Assembly: GCA_023427945.1 (NCBI GenBank)
Contig: JAEYZR010000003.1
Coordinates: 1 to 10,348 of the forward strand
Source: Pseudomonadota bacterium
GTDB lineage: Bacteria > Pseudomonadota > Gammaproteobacteria > Burkholderiales > Burkholderiaceae_B
DNA: 10,348 bases
Direction of reading: 5' to 3'
Part shown: positions 7,728 through 10,348 of the stretch, one piece after another
Position numbering within the stretch: the first letter of the stretch is position 1
Layout: every line of letters starts with the position of its first letter
Notes under the pieces: generated by a model
The model's database searches: none
Told to the model about the DNA's origin: nothing
What the model saw: only the letters and a program-made list of their open reading frames with translations
Program-made: the position numbers and the translations under genes

Positions 7728-7770
7728 AAAAACGCCGGAAACCCTTGTGAATATTGGGTTTCCGGCGTTT
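7728..7770 (-). terminator. Rho-independent terminator, strongest on the minus strand
   Basis: A perfect 15-bp stem (7730-7744 pairing with 7756-7770) has an 11-base loop. Read on the minus strand it ends in five Ts (7732-7728), a good intrinsic terminator. On the plus strand the tail is only TTTGAATT, so it would end the oxidoreductase transcript less efficiently, though it may work both ways. No minus-strand gene ends just before it except the tRNA 3'-end fragment at 7773-7791. The 98 bp between the oxidoreductase stop and this hairpin (7630-7727) show nothing recognisable. Confidence 0.85.
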
Positions 7771-7772
7771 GA

Positions 7773-7791
7773 ATTCTAGGTGGCGCATTCC
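7773..7791 (-). repeat. Copy of a tRNA 3' end (att-like direct repeat, left copy)
   Basis: The 19 bases ATTCTAGGTGGCGCATTCC match 17 of 19 positions of 10268-10286 in the same orientation. The right copy spans the 3' acceptor strand and CCA end of the tRNA plus five bases downstream. No T-arm or anticodon arm remains at the left copy, so this is not a tRNA gene. A minus-strand terminator follows directly, as it would after a real tRNA. This is the arrangement left when an integrase uses a tRNA 3' end as its target, or when tandem tRNAs collapse. Confidence 0.55.
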
Positions 7792-7808
7792 AGGCGTCGA
7801 AAGCGAAA

Positions 7809-8231
7809 TTTCGCAATAAACATGTCCAAAAAGCAAGCCCACTCGATTACGTCGAAACCATTCGTTGGAAGCTGCGCAAGCTGGCTGACGACAGCGCTGG
7901 CCCGCGCTACAACGTGCCTCCCGGAACGCGACCACTTGTCATGCACCAGTTGGACGGCGAACTGGCCATTGACCGTCTGTTTTGGGGCTACACGCCCGTC
8001 TGGTACAAACGCAGCCCGGTCAGCAATGCCCGCATGGATACGATCCTCGACCCCAAGAAATCATTCTGGCGCAGCCCGATCGAGCATGGCCGCATGATCG
8101 TGCCCGCTGACGGCTGGTACGAGTGGACCAAGGAAGGCGACAGCAAAGTGCCCTGGTTCATCCACCCGAAGGACGGCAAGCCTATTCTGATGGCCTCAGT
8201 ATCTGGCTGGAAGCCTGGCACCGAGTCTGAC
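7809..8231 (+). pseudogene. SRAP/YedK (HMCES-type) DNA-protein crosslink protein, fragment lacking both ends
   Basis: The reading frame from 7809 to 8231 encodes about 141 residues that follow the SRAP family. Visible pieces are LDYVETIRWKLRKLADD, PRYNVPPGTRPLVMH, RLFWGYTPVWYKRSPVSNAR, HGRMIVPADGWYEW and VPWFIHPKDGKPILMASVSGW. SRAP proteins cap abasic sites in single-stranded DNA through the cysteine of an N-terminal Met-Cys-Gly-Arg. Here that start is missing: the frame runs upstream only into non-matching codons and a stop, with no ATG. The C-terminal third, with the conserved His of the HDRMP-type motif, is also gone. After codon GAC 8229-8231 the frame continues as unrelated residues to a stop at 8282. 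The conserved PADGWYEW glutamate and the YNV asparagine remain, but without the catalytic cysteine the product could not work. A GTG at 7914 would give only a shorter fragment. It lies just inside the left tRNA-end repeat. Confidence 0.85.
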
Positions 8232-8468
8232 AAAGAGCGGCCAAGTCGTCGCACACGGTGCGGCCGCTCTACCACCCGCTGAAACCGCCGAGCGGCACGA
8301 GCATGCGGTGGAGGTCAATGCCGGCCATATTGGCCGAGTCAAAATTTCTACGAGCCAATGCAGGTGCGCCATAACAAGCACAGTCACTAGTATGGGTCGG
8401 CACGCAGGGCAGAGCCGGTGGATGATTACGCACACCCGCAAGGGCTGGCGCCAATCTCACATAGCCCA

Positions 8469-8580
8469 CTAGGGAGTGCTGAGGGATTCATACGCCCTCT
8501 CGCAGGTCAGTCCTGCGATTCGGGACCGGTCGACAAAGCCCGCCAGGAGCTCAGCTCGGTCGATAGCCCTGCCCAACATG
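8469..8580 (-). pseudogene. C-terminal fragment paralogous to the small ORF at 9721-10056
   Basis: The minus strand encodes RAELLAGFVDRSRIAGLTCE and then RAYESLSTP before a stop at 8469. This lines up without gaps with RADILTCYADPARIAALTCE and then GRYDALSAKGAP, the end of the ORF at 9721-10056. Many differences between the two DNA copies are synonymous (ACC/ACG, CTG/TTG, TAT/TAC, CTC/CTG, AGC/AGT), which points to descent from a real protein-coding gene. Upstream of about 8580 the resemblance stops in all minus-strand frames, so this copy seems truncated. An open frame does extend to 8756, but its N-terminal part resembles nothing in the other copy. The function of the family is unknown to me. 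Confidence 0.45.
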
Positions 8581-8743
8581 TAGGCGAGCATTCCTCGGCA
8601 GTGGCTCCTGACGGGCTTCCTTGGGCAAGGGAGGGATCGCGGGCGGTGGCGTGCCGTCGTCGGATCGGCGTCGATGGGCTTTAGCAGCGCTGCGGAAATG
8701 CAACATATACCTTCAAATAACTGTGAAAACACCACATTTCCTG

Positions 8744-8770
8744 TGTAATGTGTCAACTCATTACAGGAGG
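8744..8770 (+). promoter_or_regulatory. Strong ribosome binding site beside a 7-bp hairpin in the leader of the Hint gene
   Basis: AGGAGG at 8765-8770 lies eight bases before the GTG start at 8779, an ideal Shine-Dalgarno sequence. Immediately before it, TGTAATG (8744-8750) and CATTACA (8759-8765) form a perfect 7-bp inverted repeat with an 8-base loop. Its last base is the first base of the Shine-Dalgarno sequence. It could be a protein operator or an mRNA hairpin that partly masks the site; the sequence alone does not decide. Confidence 0.5.
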
Positions 8771-8778
8771 ACTGACAA

Positions 8779-9711
8779 GTGGCTAGGCTTGAGAATTACC
8801 GGCTTCACGATATATCTGGCAGTAATAATAACTATCGGGTTGACTACAGCGACTTTGGTAACATTCGATTCATGGTCGAGCGGCCGGACGGCTCGGCGGG
8901 AGATCTCCAGGTCGGCGATCAGGTCAAATTCAGACAGTATTTGCTCGGGCAGGAAGACCAGTCGACCGAGTTTTACTTGAATTACTACGGTCGCGATGCT
9001 AATGGAATATTTGTCGGCTACGGCACGCCGCAATACTACTTTTCGCCCAATGTGTATCCCGTCGACACGGTCATAACCATGGACGCTGCCCCCTACCCCG
9101 TCTGCTTTCTGAAGGGCTCGAAAATTGTCACAGATCGGGGTGCCATCGCAATCGAAGACTTGCTGGCTGGCGACTTAGTCCAGACTCAGTCCGGCTGGGG
9201 AACTGTCAAATGGGTAGGCAATAGAAGTTACGGACCGGCAGCGCTGTCCACAACAGATCAGAAAATAGCCGCGGCGCCAGTGCGGATTCGTGCGAACGCA
9301 ATCGAGCCGAATGTACCAAGCATGGATCTGTTTGTGTCGCCCTGGCACCACCTGGTGGTCGATGGCTACCTCGTTCGCGCCAATGATCTGATAAACGGTA
9401 CGACGATCGTCCAGGAAACCCACGTCACTTCAGTGGATTACTACCATGTCGAGCTCGAGCAGTTCGATGTGATCATGGCACATGGCATTTATTCCGAGTC
9501 CTGGGCTGACGGTGGCAACCGCTCGTTCTTCCAGAATGCAGATGTGACTGCATTGCGCCCCACCGACCTCAAACGTCGCCGCGCATCACGCCCCGGTTTC
9601 GATCATCTTGTGCTGCGCAAAGGAAAGAAACTGGAAGCCATTCAGAAAAAGGTGGCTGAGCGCGCCCGGCGACTTTCCAAGCAAGAAACCACCATTGCGA
9701 AGGCAGCGTAA
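8779..9711 (+). CDS. Hint-domain (hedgehog/intein-type autoprocessing) protein
   Basis: This 310-residue protein starts at GTG 8779, fixed by an AGGAGG eight bases upstream. Residues 1-108 form a Tyr/Asn/Asp-rich, probably beta-rich domain (DYSDFGNIRFMVERPDG, VGDQVKFRQYL, FVGYGTPQYYFS) that I cannot assign. Cys109 opens a bacterial Hint domain of the Hint_2 type: CFLKGSKIVTDRGAIAIEDL (109-128), LLAGDLVQTQSGWGTVKWVG (128-147), PVRIRANAI (167-175), DLFVSPWHHLVVDG (183-196) and YYHVELEQFDVIMAHGIYSES (221-241). Cys109, the SPWHH histidines and His223 are at positions expected for N-S acyl shift chemistry. The tail (about 255-310) is Arg/Lys-rich and helical. There is no signal peptide. Hint domains cleave or splice their own polypeptide; for this bacterial group the biological role is not established. 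The gene stands alone, convergent with a small ORF 9 bp downstream, inside the tRNA-bracketed segment. Confidence 0.85.
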   Translation: MARLENYRLHDISGSNNNYRVDYSDFGNIRFMVERPDGSAGDLQVGDQVKFRQYLLGQEDQSTEFYLNYYGRDANGIFVGYGTPQYYFSPNVYPVDTVITMDAAPYPVCFLKGSKIVTDRGAIAIEDLLAGDLVQTQSGWGTVKWVGNRSYGPAALSTTDQKIAAAPVRIRANAIEPNVPSMDLFVSPWHHLVVDGYLVRANDLINGTTIVQETHVTSVDYYHVELEQFDVIMAHGIYSESWADGGNRSFFQNADVTALRPTDLKRRRASRPGFDHLVLRKGKKLEAIQKKVAERARRLSKQETTIAKAA

Positions 9712-9720
9712 ACCTGCAAG

Positions 9721-10056
9721 CTACGGCGCGCCTTTGGCACTCAGCGCGTCGTAACGGCCCTCGCACGTCAAGGCTGCGATCCTCGCCGGGTCGGCATAGC
9801 AGGTCAGGATGTCAGCTCGGCGATAGCGTGTCAGGCCATCGCGCCTTGCCACCACAGGCGACCATACGACAACGTCACCCGCACTGCGGCCTGACAAGGA
9901 AAAAACACGCCGATCCGACAGCACCAAAGGATCACATCGCCCCCTGTCTTCCCGCGTAACGAGGCACACCAGCGTCAGATGGAGCCCAAGATAGTTGCCC
10001 AAGCATGCACGAAGGCAGACATCAGAGAGTGCCATTTCACGATCTGCGCCAAACAT
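9721..10056 (-). CDS. Small uncharacterised ORF, convergent with the Hint gene
   Basis: This open frame of 111 codons has a C-terminus (RADILTCYADPARIAALTCE, then GRYDALSAKGAP) shared with the fragment at 8469-8580. The synonymous-type divergence between the copies supports coding for at least the last 30 or so codons. The N-terminal half (from MFGADREMALSDVC) is Arg- and Cys-rich, has no recognisable domain and may not be coding; the ATG lacks a clear ribosome binding site. It could be a remnant of a longer gene whose start is lost. It ends 9 bp from the stop of the Hint gene in tail-to-tail orientation. Function unknown. Confidence 0.35.
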   Translation of the reverse strand: MFGADREMALSDVCLRACLGNYLGLHLTLVCLVTREDRGRCDPLVLSDRRVFSLSGRSAGDVVVWSPVVARRDGLTRYRRADILTCYADPARIAALTCEGRYDALSAKGAP

Positions 10057-10223
10057 GGGAAAGTTGCGCCGTACAAGCCGGCACGCCCTGAATCATCCTG
10101 AATCAACTGAGCAGATTAAAAAACGTTGGACATGGCGGAGAGGTAAGCTCGCCAGAACCCTGGACACCTGCCCGCACACGCAAACCCGGTCACGTTTTGG
10201 GCACAGTCGGAGCCGGAAAGAAA
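10057..10223. other. Intergenic stretch without a recognisable gene
   Basis: No supported gene. A short near-perfect tandem CCTGAATCAT/CCTGAATCAA lies at 10087-10106. A plus-strand open frame across this area (9995-10249) runs into the terminator hairpin and encodes only Arg/Ser/His-rich low-complexity sequence, so it is not accepted as coding. Confidence 0.5.
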
Positions 10224-10247
10224 AACGCCACCGGCGAGGGTGGCGTT
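10219..10247 (-). terminator. Rho-independent terminator downstream of the tRNA
   Basis: AACGCCACC (10224-10232) pairs with GGTGGCGTT (10239-10247) over 9 bp with a 6-base loop. Read on the minus strand it ends in GTTTTTCTTTC, a good U-tract. It begins about 26 bases after the tRNA CCA end, so it should end the tRNA transcript. Confidence 0.85.
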
Positions 10248-10267
10248 AGTAGCTTGAATTGCTTGGT

Positions 10268-10286
10268 ATTCTTGGTGGCGCATCCC
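10268..10286 (-). repeat. tRNA 3' end and flank (att-like direct repeat, right copy)
   Basis: ATTCTTGGTGGCGCATCCC covers the CCA end, the discriminator A and the 3' acceptor strand of the tRNA plus five downstream bases. It matches 7773-7791 at 17 of 19 positions in the same orientation. The two copies bracket about 2.5 kb containing the SRAP fragment and the Hint gene. Confidence 0.55.
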
Positions 10287-10348
10287 TGATTCGAACAGGG
10301 GACCTGCGGATTATGATTCCGTCGCTCTAACCGGCTGAGCTAATGCGC
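10273..10348 (-). tRNA. tRNA with CAT anticodon (tRNA-Met, elongator type; first base lies outside the window)
   Basis: On the minus strand the sequence folds as a full cloverleaf missing only its first G. The 5' acceptor strand GCGCAT pairs with ATGCGC, and the outermost C would pair with the missing base. U8-A9 follow, then the D-arm GCTC...GAGC and an anticodon loop ATCATAA with anticodon CAT. The variable loop is AGGTC, the T-arm is CCCTG-TTCGAAT-CAGGG, then discriminator A and an encoded CCA. The anticodon stem has an A-C mismatch at its base (27-43). A CAT anticodon can also be tRNA-Ile2 after lysidine modification. The lack of initiator features (three GC pairs GGG/CCC below the anticodon loop) rules out initiator tRNA. 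A terminator follows at 10219-10247. Confidence 0.93.

Larger units (their letters stand above)
8232..8778. other. Decayed intergenic stretch with small inverted repeats
   Basis: Nothing that reads as an intact gene was found here. An inverted repeat with 9-bp arms (AGAGCGGCC at 8234-8242, GGCCGCTCT at 8262-8270) starts immediately where SRAP homology ends. A shorter one, CGGCCA-TAT-TGGCCG, lies at 8322-8336. Short open frames on both strands (for example 8196-8441 and 8269-8469 on the minus strand) have no recognisable domain. A recognisable protein remnant exists at 8469-8580 and is listed separately. Base composition shifts to AT-rich near 8700-8770, where the promoter and leader of the next gene must lie. 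Confidence 0.5.

Noticed and set aside
7914..8282. An apparently intact 122-codon SRAP gene starting at GTG
   Set aside because: SRAP homology extends upstream of the GTG in the same frame, while the catalytic Met-Cys start and the C-terminal part are missing, so this is part of a broken gene.
8196..8469. Overlapping minus-strand open frames with phrases such as NMAGIDLHRMLVPLGG
   Set aside because: This could be an insertion-sequence or gene remnant, but I could not match it to a family, and the frames have no start signals. Recorded only as part of the decayed stretch.
9995..10249. An 84-codon plus-strand open frame before the tRNA
   Set aside because: It runs through the terminator hairpin, is low-complexity and basic, and overlaps the minus-strand ORF.
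1..10348. CRISPR arrays, rRNA genes or replication origins
   Set aside because: No regularly spaced repeats, rRNA-like segments or iteron/DnaA-box clusters were seen.

Overview
The window is GC-rich proteobacterial chromosome. Codon use, the FecI/FecR/TonB-receptor layout and the tRNA suggest a betaproteobacterium, perhaps Alcaligenaceae (Bordetella/Achromobacter-like). This placement is an inference from general character, not from a diagnostic marker.

Positions 1-5850 hold a run of minus-strand genes for iron acquisition by siderophore. In transcription order they are a FecI-type ECF sigma factor (5794-5288), its FecR-type membrane regulator (5249-4215), a TonB-dependent siderophore receptor with an N-terminal signalling (STN) domain (4041-1540), a MacA/PvdR-type periplasmic adaptor (1518-337) and the start of a MacB/PvdT-type ABC exporter (343 to beyond the left edge). 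Fur-box-like sequences lie upstream of the sigma gene (5834-5852) and upstream of the receptor gene (4169-4187). The likely logic is that iron starvation lifts Fur repression, the sigma/anti-sigma pair senses receptor occupancy, and receptor and exporter are made together, coupling siderophore uptake to siderophore secretion or recycling.

Positions 5900-7630 hold a divergent pair: a TetR-family repressor (minus) and a Rossmann-fold, saccharopine-dehydrogenase-like oxidoreductase (plus). Two CCTAC-N5-GTAGG operators sit between them in opposite orientation over the predicted promoter elements.

Positions 7630-10348 are different in character. A strong minus-strand terminator (7728-7770) is followed by a short copy of a tRNA 3' end (7773-7791). 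Then come a SRAP/YedK gene fragment broken at both ends, a decayed stretch, an intact gene for a Hint-domain (hedgehog/intein-type) protein with a strong ribosome binding site, and a small unrecognised minus-strand ORF whose C-terminus is paralogous to a fragment upstream of the Hint gene. The stretch ends at another terminator and a nearly complete tRNA with a CAT anticodon on the minus strand. The tRNA 3' end and the copy at 7773-7791 form a 17/19 direct repeat bracketing about 2.5 kb. This looks like the footprint of a tRNA-targeted mobile element that has lost its integrase, or of a collapsed tRNA tandem. It is the least ordinary part of the window.
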